In this document: positions 43,913-56,565 of the stretch, piece after piece | How positions within the stretch are numbered: position 1 is the first letter of the stretch | Layout: each line of letters begins with the position of its first letter | NCBI GenBank assembly: GCA_045837725.1 | Contig: JBEWZL010000017.1 | Span: 1 to 64,000 of the forward strand | Length of the DNA: 64,000 nucleotides | Source of the DNA: Vermamoeba vermiformis | Lineage: Eukaryota > Tubulinea > Echinamoebida | Direction of reading: 5' to 3' | The notes under the pieces: model-generated | Seen by the model: the letters and a program-made list of their open reading frames with translations, nothing else | Database searches by the model: none | What the model was told of the DNA's origin: nothing | Position numbers and translations under genes: made by a program

Positions 43913-45471
43913 TTATTTCTTGCCATTGTCAACGTTCTTAGCGCAGTCTAATTTATGCACAGCCAAGGCCAACAATCGTTGATCGCGCCACTTACTCCAT
44001 TCGGGGATCTGTGTAACGTCGTATTTGTTTCTCATAGCAGTCTCGATCTTAGTAATTGTTTCCTTGGAGATTACGCGGCTATTGTCTTCTTCTTTCAGTA
44101 CGTTGTACATGCCACCCAAATAGCGCTCGCAGTAGTCTTTAACTCCTAAATAAGTAATTCGTTAGTGATCCGATCTCGCTTAGAAAATTTAAAAATGAGC
44201 TCTAGGTCATATTAATATTATATAGAGTGTAGCTTACCTTGAGGTGCGTTCAAGTCGATGGTTTGGAACGGGCCCATGAATGACCATCGCAAGCCTAAGC
44301 CGTGTGTAACAGCAGTATCGATGTCTTCAGGGCTTGCAACTCCGTCTTCAACCATTCTATAGCAAAATATAGTAAGTATAAGATATTAATATGATGGACA
44401 CAATAATTGGCATTAAATAATCTTTTCTTTGCTGAGATCGGCAAGTTTGAGTTTAAAAAGAAAATTGCCTCCAGTGAAACGTTGATAATTAAATACGACT
44501 ATTACCTGAATGCCTCAGCCATCAATGCGTATTGCATACGGTTCAAAACAAAGCCATTGACCTCTTTGTACAAGACAATTGGTGCTTGACCGGCTTGTTC
44601 CATCAATGATCTGGTTTGTTGGACCAGCTCGGGGGTAGTCCAAGGCGCAGGGCAAATTTCGACTAAAGGAATAGCATAGGGAGGGTTAATCTATTAAATT
44701 AAGGCGTTAGAATCTATTCGCTTGATCTTTGTTTATCGGCGCGTACCGGATGTGCCACCAAGCATCGTTGACGGTTCTTTAAATTCTCGGTAAATTTAGA
44801 AGCGGGAATATTTGAGGTACTGCTAGCCAGGACAGTGCTTGGATCAGCGGCAGCATCGAGCTCAGCGAAGATCTTGATCTTATGTTCCAAAACCTCAGGT
44901 ACGCATTCCTAATATACGAATATGTTACTATCAATGTATTAATTAATTTAGGGGGATTATATTACTTGAGCGTGAACAGCGCCTTTAAGTGCTTCTTTGA
45001 GATCCGTGGCCGAAGAGATTCGAGGGAAAACTTGGGCAGCAGTTTGACCGTTCAACAAGCCTAATAATAGTGCGTATATTAATATATTATAATTAATAAT
45101 ATTTTAGTACCATTTTGCTCGAGCATCTTCAATTTAGCTTCAATATCGACAAAGGCATTTCGGATTTGCTCTTCAATAACGTCATAAAGGCAGACAGAAT
45201 ATCCAGCACGAGAGAAAATCTATAATATGCATGAGTTAATATGGGTACTCGCTTCAAAAAGATTTTGTAAAAAAGAAACAATGGATCAAGTCCCTTAATT
45301 CACATTTTTGATTAGCAAAGCTATGTTTACGCGTATAATCCAGCAAATAATTTTATATGAATTAAAATATTAATATTTATGTAAGATCATCGCTGATTCA
45401 ATTGTTCTTACCAATGCCCAAGATCTACCGATCAGTCCACTGCCGATAATAGTGACTTTCTTGGCTTCCAT
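43913..45471 (-). CDS. CRYL1: L-gulonate 3-dehydrogenase / lambda-crystallin homologue (3-hydroxyacyl-CoA dehydrogenase family)
   Basis: An NAD-dependent dehydrogenase in seven exons. MEAKKVTIIGSGLIGRSWAL is the Rossmann GxGxxG start; AQECVPEVLEHKIKIF, STVLASSTSNIPASKF and VAHPINPPYAIPLVEICPAP (catalytic histidine in the AHP block) are the classic family series. The C-terminal domain has LYKEVNGFVLNRMQYALMAE and HGLGLRWSFMGPFQTIDLNA, which match lambda-crystallin/L-gulonate 3-dehydrogenase rather than the fatty-acid enzyme. It would oxidise L-gulonate in the uronate pathway in the cytosol. About 320 residues is normal. It is divergent to the F-box/ARM gene, 135 bp away. Confidence 0.9.
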
Positions 45472-45606
45472 TGGTGCTAATATAATTAAGTGCTTCTTAA
45501 TATATCTAAAGTGATGTTCTTTGTTGAACGGACAAAACAAACAAATTTTTTTTTGTTGAATGAATTTTCAGATCTGTTTTTGTTCTTAATCATTCGAGAG
45601 TACACG

Positions 45607-48600
45607 ATGGATACAACAATAGATTATTTTGACCTATTATCTGACGAGGTCATCTCGCATATTGCGCAATTTTTAGACGTTGTTTCGTTGTTCAGGTTGT
45701 CAAGCACATCCAGAAGACTTTCAGTATTCAAAGATATCAGCAATGCTCAATGGAGAAAATTCTATGCCGAACGATGGCACGTCGATGAACGTGAATTGGC
45801 CGTTTATTCCACCATGTAAGATTCTCGCATCTGAGAAAAAATTTTCTAAATTTAATTTAAATATTTGACACGCTGTAATTTGACTCGTAGTAGAGTAATC
45901 AACGAAAATTAGCATACAGAGATAATATTATATTAATTGCAGCGGCATTAACTCTCTTTAATTAAAGAGCGTGGCAAGATACTTACAAAACTCGGATCGA
46001 GGCTGAAAAAAGTTACATTCTCAAGATAGAGGCAGATAGATTAATAGAGACACAAAAACAACAAGACAGCGAAAATCAAGAAGAAAAATCAGAGTCGAAT
46101 ACAGTTTCAATTACAAATCCAGTGACGAACAAAACTGAGACTTGGTTCTTGCCGTCTTGCGATCCATGGTATACTTTATTGACCACCGACGATTTTGAAG
46201 CAGTCGATAATGCAATGGGACAAATAGACTTGATTTTTAGCCCTCCCTGTAAGTCGATCCGGATGTACCAAAAATTTTCTTACCACCAAGTGACTTAATT
46301 TTAATGATTTAATACTAAGATAGTATACCATAATGTATTAATACTAATGGATTGTAATTTAGTTACCAACGATGATATTAACCGTGAAGTAATGGCTCGA
46401 CGATTTGAAATTCTTTGTACAGCGTTTACAAAACTGGCGCCAAATCATCCAAAACTTTTAACGCGCCTTCCTATATTTGAGACACTACTAGGTAATATAT
46501 TTACGCAAATGGTATTTTATTAACCGTTTAATTTATTCATTTTTTGTTTCTCGAGAAAAATTTATGCAAAGTTATTTTCTTTACTAAATTAGGAAATATT
46601 ATTTAGTGTCGGAGGCTTTTAAAGACTTTGAGCGGCCAATGGGATTGGTTGGTTTATTGGCGAGTTTATTGGACATCAAAACAGATATCACTGCCTTAGA
46701 CACCGCTGCTTACTGCATTTGGAGAGTGGCGCAAAGTTGTATGTTTGCAAAAATTTACATGAATTTCCTTATTTGGCAACACCTAATTGTAATTGTTAGC
46801 CCCGCTTACGATCAACGAGTTTTTTATCGCGTTAGATATTATTCCAAAGTTGATCAATGTGATTGAAAAGTGCGATGACAATGCGGTCGTGAATTCTTGC
46901 ATTGGCGCATTGACGTGGTACAAACCAAAAGGTAATTACCATATTTGGTATAATACACTTATACTGGCTCATCAGATCTTGAAACATAAATCCCGTGAAA
47001 AAAATAGTTTTTTAAAATTTTATCCAAAAATTATGCGATTAAGCAATTAGCACTAATATCCATGATAATTATGCCAGTGGTATATTTTTATTAATTTTAT
47101 TTTCGTTCAGATAACCGTGTGAAGTACTTCCAAAACGGAACTTTTCCGAAACGAATTGTGCAGTTATTGAAAGAAGTGCCTAAAACGAGCGGATTAGACT
47201 ACGAATGCGTTATTAAAGTGCTATATAAACTAGCACCTGAAAGTACGTCCTATTACCAAATAAGGAAATCTTAACAAAAAAACTAATCCACGAATTTTTT
47301 TTTTTGACACAGATGCGAAAGAGTGTTTGCAAGAAGGCATATTAGAAATATTATTTAGTATTATTCGCGGTGCTGAGACGCAAAGAAAACACATTTCTTA
47401 CGCTCTTGGCGCGCTGCACAATTTTTCATTTTTTTCAGGTACCCACTTTACACCTCATCCACACTAACACTAATAATCATATATCCTTATAATTACAATC
47501 ATATAATGTACTCGGGACCTATATTATAATCGACTAATATTTGATCATATAGATGAAGTATGCTTTGCGCTATCGGGTGACGAAACATCGCTCCCGATAT
47601 TGTTGAACATGCTGAGCATTAAAGGAGAGTTCGAGAAAGAAATAGTAGACTCGATATTATACGTCCTTAATGATGTGGCACTATCAGGTATGATTAATTT
47701 ATTCTACTCACAACCACTAAGACCAGATCCAACTTTTCACGAATATTTTACTAACCGTATTTATGATATTAGAGATTGGAGTTGAAAAATTGTTGGAATT
47801 AAATGCATTGGATCAATTATTGCCGCTATTGAACAGCGACAACAAGTCGTATTATTCTTCGATTTATAACGTACTCAACGGATCTGTTGACTTCTCCAAC
47901 ATGAACGGTACGATACCAAATACAATAATAATAATATTTAACATACTACGATCAGTATTAATGCATATTAACCACAAAAATGTGCCTGTAATTTCGGCTT
48001 TGTTTTAAAGTTTCATTGATCTAACGACATTTTTGCAGGATTTTTGCCCGAAGTTACGGCTAAAATTACACCGTATTTCCAAACACTGGTCGATCATTGG
48101 GACGTACCTACATCACGTGCATCGGCGAATAACTTTTGGTTGACTTACACATGCGGTACGTGAAAAATTGGTATATTATGTTAGGAGAACTAATAGGGTT
48201 AATATTTCTATAGCAACATCTCCTCCACGAGAAGTTTCCAAGAAATTGATCGAAAAAGTGATGAAACAATTACAAGTCGAAAAACGATTGGACTTCAAGC
48301 GCGACATTGTCATGTTATTGGCCAACACCGTAGAAGTCGATAGTACGTCAAATTTATCAGTTTTATTATAGCCGGCGGCTGCTAACTACTCCACCTATTT
48401 TTAGAACTGGCATTTGAAGGCTTGAATTTGACTAATTTGTATAAGTTCTTGTCGGACAATCTCGTGACACACGACAGCGAGAAAGAAAAAGCTGAAATGA
48501 TGAAATTAGAGATTGAAAAAATGTACGAACAAGCTGCTCTTCGAAGAAATAACGAGTTGTTCGGTGAAGATTCGGGCCCGAGTAATTTAATGACCGATGT

Positions 48601-49356
48601 TGATGCCGGTCAAACATTGACACCTGTCGACGTGTCAAACCAAGATGTTGACATGAAAGACGTCAATCAGAACCAGCAACAGAAAGACGATGACGAGGAG
48701 AACAGCGAAGAAGAAGTTGTGGACACAGACATGCCTTGGCCGCTCAGTCTTTTGGCTTATTTGATGCAGTTCGGTACGTGAAATTTGAAAAACTTTTTCA
48801 GTACTATATAACGTTAGAAATAACTGGGTTTCCTAATGTGACTTTCGCCACAGAGGAGCTCAAACAATTGGCCGTAAAAGATACCAAGTTACTGAACAAA
48901 ATGTTGGCACTCTACCACGACAAACAACAACGGCTTGAGAGTCACTTCTTGGTCGTGTTTTTCTGGTCTAATCTAACCAATATCCCTGGTAAGATATGGT
49001 ATACCTAAGGCCGACAAGTATATTCTAATTACCAAATATGGCAAGGTTGGGATCAAACTGAAGCGCTCGAGTGTATCGAAGACTTTGCTATGCAAGCGAT
49101 GTGGAACATGCGTTGGTCGTTCATGTTCAGCTACATTGACCCCTACATGCACTTCTTTAAGAAAGATAATCCCACGCCAATAGTTATCTTAGCTTCTTGG
49201 TTCATTGCGCACATGTCCACTACTGAACCAGGACGAAAAGGCTGTCAGAAACTGGATCCGAACACCATTAAGTGGATGGACACCTACCCTCATTCACGCG
49301 TAGAATTCAATATGACCCAATTCCATAAAAATATGCAAAAGAAGTCACGTAAATAA
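45607..49356 (+). CDS. F-box protein with armadillo-like helical repeats
   Basis: Exon 1 opens with an F-box: YFDLLSDEVISHIAQFL, LFRLSSTSRRLSVFKD and AQWRKFYAERW, so the N terminus should bind SKP1. Twelve or more further exons, each ending in phase, encode helical blocks such as RPMGLVGLLASLLDIKTDI, ITALDTAAYCIWRVAQ, VVNSCIGALTWYK, KRIVQLLKEVPKTSGLDYE, ISYALGALHNFSFFS and LPLLNSDNKSYYSS, which read like armadillo/HEAT-type repeats as in plant ARABIDILLO or ZYG11-type adaptors. An acidic linker (NQQQKDDDEENSEEEV) precedes a final helical region (SHFLVVFFWSNLTN, WNMRWSFMFSYIDPY). A role as substrate adaptor of an SCF ubiquitin ligase follows from the F-box; the substrate is unknown. It is not similar to the Cys-rich F-box family nearby. 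Confidence 0.75.
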
Positions 49357-49430
49357 ATCTCAAAAGGTTGATGTAAATGCACATTTATGTACAGATTTTG
49401 CTCGATCGACGCCCTTCGGTTGTTTGGATC

Positions 49431-52400
49431 TTACGCGTAATTAAATGACGAAGGGTGATTGCCTTTAGAGCAGCATTGACCGTTCTTGCCATCAGTAATC
49501 AACCATTGGATAGTGTTCCATGTCTTGCACTTGCCACAACGAACCTAAAAAATAAAAATTAGATCCAGATCCAAAAAGTTGTAAGTTTGAGTCTTTGGCG
49601 TAACAATACAGCGGTAAAATCATAATATGCGATCAAAAAGCAAAAAAGTAAAGAGCACAACACCTCCGATTCCCAGGTAGTCTCCTACCCCAGTACTAAG
49701 AAGGCCTGAACAAGCTTAACTTCGCTGATCGGACGGGAAGCGGTGCATTCTTGTTAGTGTGGTCGTGCCCGAGACGCTTTGCAACATCGTGTTCGGGTCA
49801 CTACTTCCACAACATAACAAGAACGCGTTCCCTCCTCCCGTACGCGAAAGATAGCTTCTTTGTTCAGATCCACATCCGATGTTAAAGTGTCACTTTAGAT
49901 TTAGAACTTACCTTCGATTCTTTGAGATAAGCCAATTCAGCTTCGTATTTGCCAATCTTGTCGCTCAGACCGATCAAGTGCTCGCTCATCATTTGCAACT
50001 GACCCTCGTAGTTGGTACGAGTCGTATCCAGATCTTCTTGCGTATGTTTTTGCTTAGCAGAGAGTTGTTCAAGTTCTTTTTCTTTCAATTCTCTTTCATT
50101 CATCATTTGCTTAAGCTTCTCTTCGAGACTTTGTTTCTTCTTGAACAGATCCATTGCTTTTTTATCGGCAACTTGAAGCTGAGAAATATATTGATTGTAT
50201 TTCTCTTCGTAATATTTTTTCAACTCTTCTTCTCGCTTCTTATCATCTTCCGATAAGTTCAATGACTAAATAAAACACCGGATTAATTTTCAGTGAAACA
50301 AACTCGTTGTGGATCTTACGTTTGATTGTTTGCCAGCTTCGTCCATAACAGTCAGATTCCAGCCATTTTGTTTTGGAACTTCCGAGCTCGCCTTTGGTAA
50401 GGTATTCTAAAAATAGAAATAAAGCTCGTTAATATCACTGTTAGCGGATGTGGCCCAAAGTCCATGACTCACCGTGGGTTCGGGTGTGGCTTGCTGTTGA
50501 TTTCCGAAGAAGTCAAGCAGGGCCTGTTCAGCTGTTGGTGCACCAGTAACATTGTTAGCAGGTACAATCGGTCGCGGGACTTGAGGGCTAGGCTGTGCTG
50601 AAGAGACGTTGGATCCGGTCAGCAGATCATTTGAGAACGGATCGAAGACCATTGAGCTGTGACGCGACGACAGTGATGTGTTTGTCGTAGAGAGTGGCGA
50701 CTATACGAATATTAGTAAGTATTCGACGCTAGAGGAACAAATGTATGCTGGAAAAATTGTGCAAGATCTGCTACTCCGAGCGGATCCACGAACTCAAGAT
50801 CTACAAAAGATTGAATATTGGAATTAGGGTTACTTACGGTAGCAGTAGAAGGAGTATCAAAGTCCATAAATGAGATCAAGTCAGGTTGGATCTGAGGCAC
50901 GACAGGGGACGGTTCTGACTTTTTGGCGGGTTGATCCAAGGTAGCAAAATCAATTAAACCTTCGTTAATAGTACCACTAGTCTTAAGCGTATTAGGCTCT
51001 TCACCATTATCGGGACTAGCTTGATGATCTTGCTTCTCGGATGCGTTTTGTTGATCGGCAGCAGGACGAGGAGTGTTGTTCAAACTTTGAGCAGCCGATA
51101 GGGCAGTATTAGCACTGATCAAATTGTTCTTCAAATCAACAATTTGTTGGTCTTTAGCTTTGCTCTTGTTAATCTCTTCTTGGTACAAAGTTGTCTAAAG
51201 AAAAAATTAGGTTAAAAATAAAATTGATAAAATTTTGTAACGGAACTTACACTTTGTTGCAATTTCTTTCTAGTATCAGCAAGCTCCGCCAACAACTCAT
51301 TTAATTGCGATTGTTTAGCATTGAACGAGTCCTGTTGAAAATTCATTCGTTATTATGGCGTACTCTGATAATGAATATTAAACGTACTCTAGAGGCCGAG
51401 AGATCTTCGATTAATTTTTGTTTTTCTTGGACTAACTTCTGGATCTCGCTGTTTAAGCTCTCAATCGTAACTTTGAACTTGGCATTCTGTTCTAACAGCT
51501 CTTTAATAGTCTCAACGTGCTGCAATTGTTCTTCGTATGAGATTGAAGGTCGCTCGGGTATCTCATTAATATTTTGAAGGAACTTCGACGATCGTTTTTG
51601 AAGATCCGCGATCTCGAACTGACCTTGCTCGTATTTTACCTTCATCGCTGTTAGTATACTCTTGTATATTATGCCACTATATTCCTTACATTTACTCCAC
51701 GAACCAGGAAGTGACCAGGCGTAACTAGCAATTCACACAGGGTGGTAATGGATGTGCTGAAGTTGTCTACCAAGTACGTCAGATCCATCAAGATAAATTA
51801 CGCGAGTTTGGAATTTACCTAATTGGGCAACTATTCTTGACAGATTAGAAATGATGGTATTATTGATCTTCTTCACGTCTCCCATAATAAACAGGTCGCT
51901 TTGTTCCGCTTTCACTTGGATCGTGTATTGCGCGTGCATTTCTGAAGTGGCAATAATTAGTATAGTCCGATCGAGTACATGTATCGAACGTACCTCTCAA
52001 GTTGTTTAAAATCACGGTCAATTGGGATTGGAACTGCTTTACGATGGGCAGCAGCTTGACTCGATTTACAATATTATCGTCAGCTAAAAATAGCAAGTGT
52101 CAATTGAATTTCCTTAGTGTAGCATAACCGTGATGATATTACTTGGGAACATGTTAATTAGGACTTGAAGGAGCTTGTCAAGATTGTTTGCGAGCTGTTT
52201 GTAGGTCAAAGCCAATGCCTCGCTAGATCGCTGTTGCTCTTCATTTTCCTCGGCTTTAACGTTCTCTTGGAACCTATTTAATTCATCGTATCATTATAAT
52301 AGATCTCGGAGTAACTATTATCCTATTCAATACCTCTTTTGTTCACTCGTGCAAAGGTTTTGGAATGACAAGACTAAAGTTCTAAAGTTCTCGATAATTG

Positions 52401-54463
52401 CTTTCTATAAAAGGTTATTCCTTATTAGTACATGTGTCACGTGGTAAATTGAAATCGGGATTTAATTTGTTACGTACGTTCTCCGCTGCGTTTAGATACT
52501 GTTTTGTGCGCAACTTATCAACAGCCAATTTAAAGCTGTTTAATACTGGATCGAAGTACTTTTTGTGGCCTGAGATAATATCTGCGCTCTAATCCCGAAA
52601 AGAATAATGAGAATGCGGTTTTGGGGTCGTGGGGGTATCACATATAATGAATCCACAAACTGGACGGGAAGGTTTCCTTACCTTTTTGTTCAAAGCTTTG
52701 ATCTCTTCGCTGACAGGTTTATCGGGGATTTCAATGAGCAATCTTTCGGCTTGCGCGGTGTGGAAGTCAATGAACGACTTGAAGATGGACTCCAAGGATC
52801 TAAACCCACTTTCGATCGTTTCGACACGCTGTACCTATTAAATAACATTAATTAGTAGGGACGTTGGAGGTGTTGATCGAGATATAGGTATATTTTTCGT
52901 AGGAGCTAACTCCGTGGATCAGATCCCTAGATCACATTACTTACATCCACACTTGAATCGAAAGTTGGAACGTTCCGTTGATTGAAAATTGAATTTTTGG
53001 TGTCATCGAACAAGATTTTTCGCCCGATAATCTCCCGGGAGCTCTCCAAGTCACTCGTCAATTTTTGTTGAACTTTCGTCATGGCGTGTTCCCTCTCGCT
53101 CATTAATTGTTTTGTTCTATATAATAGTATTAGATAAGGCACTGTTAAGCATTATACGCGATTTGATGGCTATTTAATGCCAAGGGTAGCGTTAAACTGC
53201 CGGTTCACAGACTTTCATGAACTGCATCCGGCTAATAATTTTAAAACGAAAATTATTTCTTGCACAATAATTGCACACGTGCTTCTAATTTTAAACGATT
53301 TGTACGTGCACCGGAATGCGAGTAACTTCAGAACTTGCCTAACTAGTGAATCGGCCAAGTGATCGAGTTTCATATTCAACTCGTTGTTATTCTCCATTAA
53401 TTTTTCTACGGTGCTTTTATGTTGGTTCTTCGCATCCTCAAAATCTTCAGTTTGTTTTTGCAAATCTTTCTTCAACTTGTCCATTTTTTGTTGTAACATG
53501 GTCGTAGTTTGGTCATGCAACTTTTTACTCTCCGTAATAGAATGGTGAAGTTCCTCTGAAATAAACGAGTGGGATCAGATCGGAATTTGCATGGGATTTG
53601 ATTTAAAATAGTTATTACGGTCGTATATATGTATATTAAATTTACCATTCTCGTGGATCTTCTTTTGTAACTCTTCCGTTAGAATATCGATTTCATCTTT
53701 CTTCTTTTGAAGCTCTTGTTTGGCGCCACCAGAGAACCAACCGCCGCCGCTTGATTTACTTTTCTCCTTCAAAAGTACATATTAGGCGTCGGCACATACA
53801 TGGGTATAATAGTTATATAGTATAATGATACGTTGTTAGTTTGGAAACTTTCTGAGATCTTCGTGGATCGAGCAAGAACCGACGAAGAAATTTCGTTCAA
53901 ATAAGGTATCTTGACGTATAACAATGGCTCACATAATAATAACTTACTTCTTGAATAGTTGTTTGCAAAGCGGTAACTTTTTTGGTTAATTGTGTGTTGT
54001 TAAAGGTCAGAATGTCATTCTCTTCTAAGGCTGCCCGAAGCTTAATTTCTTTTTCTTTCAAATTCGCTTCTAATTGTTGATTTTTTTGTTGTTCCTAAAA
54101 TACACGTTAAAAGCTAAATTATTTTGCTCGATCAGGTAGTATGACCTGCGGTTATTACCAAAATTGCGAAAAAAAGATACAATATTTTTAATAATTACCT
54201 GTACGAATGCTTTCTTTAATATAGCATTTTGGGTCTTAATTCGTGATAGTTCTTTCACTAATTTTTCTGCGGTGTCCAGATCGCCTGTATAACGACACCT
54301 TAATTATTTCTATACTTTACTCATGTTCTTTTAATATTTTTAAAGCTGCAATATTATAGGAGCATTTAATAACGAAAGCGAAATTTGAAAAAATCGAAAA
54401 AAAATTTCTAGCCACATCCGCGACGAATATCAACGTGTACTTACCGCTATTATTTTCTTCCAT
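49431..54463 (-). CDS. PPP1R21: PPP1R21 homologue (KLRAQ-type coiled-coil, FERRY complex)
   Basis: A long coiled-coil protein, about 900 residues over some fifteen exons. The N-terminal KLRAQ region is recognisable: AEKLVKELSRIKTQNAILKK, AALEENDILTFNNTQLTKKV. Middle exons give ESGFRSLESIFKSFIDFH and SADIISGHKKYFDPVLNS, the conserved helical domain of PPP1R21. Near the end, TTRTNYEGQLQMMSEHLIGL is the TTKRSYEDQ-type block. The last exon adds VRCGKCKTWNTIQWLIT and GQCCSKGNHP, a Cys-rich end not part of the animal protein as remembered. PPP1R21 works on early endosomes as part of FERRY, linking RAB5 to mRNA transport. The last intron (about 49546-49910) contains a 5S rRNA gene on the same strand. 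Confidence 0.8.
49653..49770 (-). rRNA. 5S ribosomal RNA gene
   Basis: On the minus strand 118 nt run from GGGCACGACCACACT to GGTGTTGTGCTC; the two ends pair as helix I. The loop regions read AATGCACCGCTTCCCGTCCG, GCGAAGTTAAGCTTG and TAGTACTGGGGTAGGAGAC then CTACCTGGGAAT, the conserved 5S segments that also carry the Pol III box A, intermediate element and box C. A run of T (TTTACTTTTTT) follows the 3' end, suiting Pol III termination. The sequence is closest in memory to Acanthamoeba 5S. End positions may shift by one or two bases. It sits within the last intron of the PPP1R21 homologue. Confidence 0.92.
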
Positions 54464-55620
54464 TATGTTCTTGCGCTAATTTAATATTATAAGCTGCAAC
54501 TTAACGAATCCAAGATTTTCTTTGATCAACCCGAAATTTAACTTACTCCAAATGCTTTAGATGTGATATGCCATGATACAATAAATAACTACTTGTGGTG
54601 GCTAATCGATAGGCCTCAATTAAATTTGAATTACCGGCAAAATTTTAGTTCTTCAATTCAACCATAGCGCAAAACAACAGCTCAATAGACCGGAATCCAA
54701 ATGCATCCAACCCTCCGTAACGTTTGGTAAGGCTCTCAACGGCACACAATCGGCGATTGCGGTTGATTGGAATTGGTACTGCGGTTAGTTTCCGTGAAAA
54801 GAATGTCACGAGCTTACTTCAACCTTTCAGAAAGAGATAATTATCTGGTGAGTTCGGGCAATTTTTTAAAATTAGTACAACTTTTAGTGCGTTCGATTTT
54901 GCCTAATTTTGTAAAATTTAGATCTTACATTCGAGCAATTATTTTACGAGAGACTTCATGGCTTTATTGTATCTTGTGCCATACTATCAACGCTCGGGCA
55001 TTTTTTAGGACCGATTTTAGATTCAAAGCTTTTCTGAAATCGAAGCACAAGTGGTTGATCTGATTTTGTTTTTTTTTCTGCAGGCTTGCCGACACTTGGC
55101 AATTAGTGGTTCTTGGCACGTTGTCAACTTGGCAGCGGAAAAGTAGCGCGCTATCAGTGAAACATTGAATGGGACATGTTCCTAAAGATTGCTCATTATT
55201 CCTGAGCTCATCGCCTGATTACGAAATCGATCCTTTAAAGGTTGCATATGGTCAGAGTAAGATCAAGTACTATCCTCACGAGCGTTTAAACATTGTCTCG
55301 TGTTGCGGGATAATAGGCTTAGTAAATTTGTTACTTTTATTATGAATCACAACATGCGGTCAAACGCCGCTATCGACCTCCTTTAGCTCTATTTCACTAG
55401 TTTTTCTCAAATATGACACTAATATCTCTCACTTAGCATAATGCGACCGTCGATATCGCTGGGAAAGTTGCTTGATTTTAGGGGTAGACTTTTACTAAAA
55501 ATGGAAATGGCAGCGCAAAATAAAAGAAGAACTGGACTCCCTTTATTTTATTCTGTCACTCGTTCGCGAGATAAACACCACACGAGACAACTAAACTGAA
55601 AAGTACTCGAAAAGAAGAAG
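54464..55620. other. Intergenic region with only weak short frames
   Basis: 1.16 kb between two divergent genes. A small spliced frame at 54803-55146 (see separate entry) and another short one from about 55169 (GHVPKDCSLFLSSSPDYEID, then a GTAAGA donor) read like protein but have no family match. The rest is AT-rich, with no repeats or RNA genes recognised. It should also hold the promoter of the gene at 55621. Confidence 0.35.
54803..55146 (+). CDS. Possible tiny spliced gene, function unknown
   Basis: MSRAYFNLSERDNYL runs to a GTGAGT donor; a TTTTTCTGCAG acceptor brings in ACRHLAISGSWHVVNLAAEK and a TAG. The phases fit and the acceptor has a strong pyrimidine tract, but the product is only 35 residues and resembles no known protein. 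It could be a chance pairing or the end of a transcribed non-coding gene. Confidence 0.2.
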
Positions 55621-56565
55621 ATGACTGCTGCGTCAACCAAGAGGATCCGTTTAGCGACGTACTGCACCGCCCAAGAAGTCGAAAAGTCGGCTAGATACAA
55701 GGACGTTTACCAGAACAAAGCTGCTAAATCCATTTTCCTTGACCTCTTGAAATCAAACTGGACTGGGTAAGTTCACTAACGGACACAATTTCAGGATTCT
55801 TGATCTGACGCTCTATTCCTTAGCAATACCACAATCAAGATTCCTTTGGAAGAGTTCGCCCACGTAGTCTGGATGACTTACCTCCTCCGCACACCTACCA
55901 ACAAGGGCAACGTCAAGCGCGACAAGAAAGGCAACAGAGTCGTCGACAACGAGGCCAAGAAGTGCATCCACAACACTGAACCATCTCACTTCCTCTCACT
56001 CTCGGACAACGAAAAGGAGAGCCGCTGCATGCACGTAATCAAGCACTTGCGCAAGTACTTTAAGATCGTCGACGGCAAAACTGAATGGTCTGTCACGCAC
56101 CCGAACTTTGCTACTGCAAAGTCACTAAACGAAGAAGTAATTGAAAACATTCTTCCTAACCGCAACGCTCCTGCCAACAACAAGTCCGCGCCATCGCCCC
56201 GCGTTTGTCGCACACGTTCGAAGAGGAAACGCACAGACTTGGAAAACGAGGATGAGTGTTCCGCAACTACTGAAAACCGAAAACGACGAAGGAAAAACAG
56301 TGACTCCGATGTGGCTTCTTCATACGACAGTGCATCGGATGTCGTTAGCTCGCCCGATACATCTTTCTACCAAGCCCCTGATTCACCGTCAGATCTCGAA
56401 CAACCCCAATCTCCCGTGATATGTGACAGCGCCACATTAGGAGATTTCCAAACTACTAGCCTAACCCCCCAACCCCACGTAGATTTATCATGGTATTCGA
56501 TGATGGCTCATCCTTCATTCTACTACTACCAAGTCTATTTCCCAGCGTTAAACGCCTGGGAATAA
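55621..56565 (+). CDS. Unknown nuclear protein with basic NLS and proline/serine-rich tail
   Basis: Two exons. Exon 1 (MTAASTKRIRLATYCTAQEV) ends at LLKSNWTG before a GTAAGT donor; exon 2 resumes NTTIKIPLEEFAHVVWMTYL. The first ~120 residues (HNTEPSHFLSLSDNEKESR, VIKHLRKYFKIVDGKTEWSV) are predicted mostly helical and could form a small DNA-binding or adaptor fold. A bipartite NLS-like stretch RTRSKRKRTDLE then RKRRRKN follows, and the tail is rich in serine, aspartate and proline (SDSDVASSYDSASDVVSSPD) and ends FPALNAWE. The arrangement of a folded N terminus, NLS and acidic tail recalls transcription regulators, but the family is not recognised. Confidence 0.6.
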
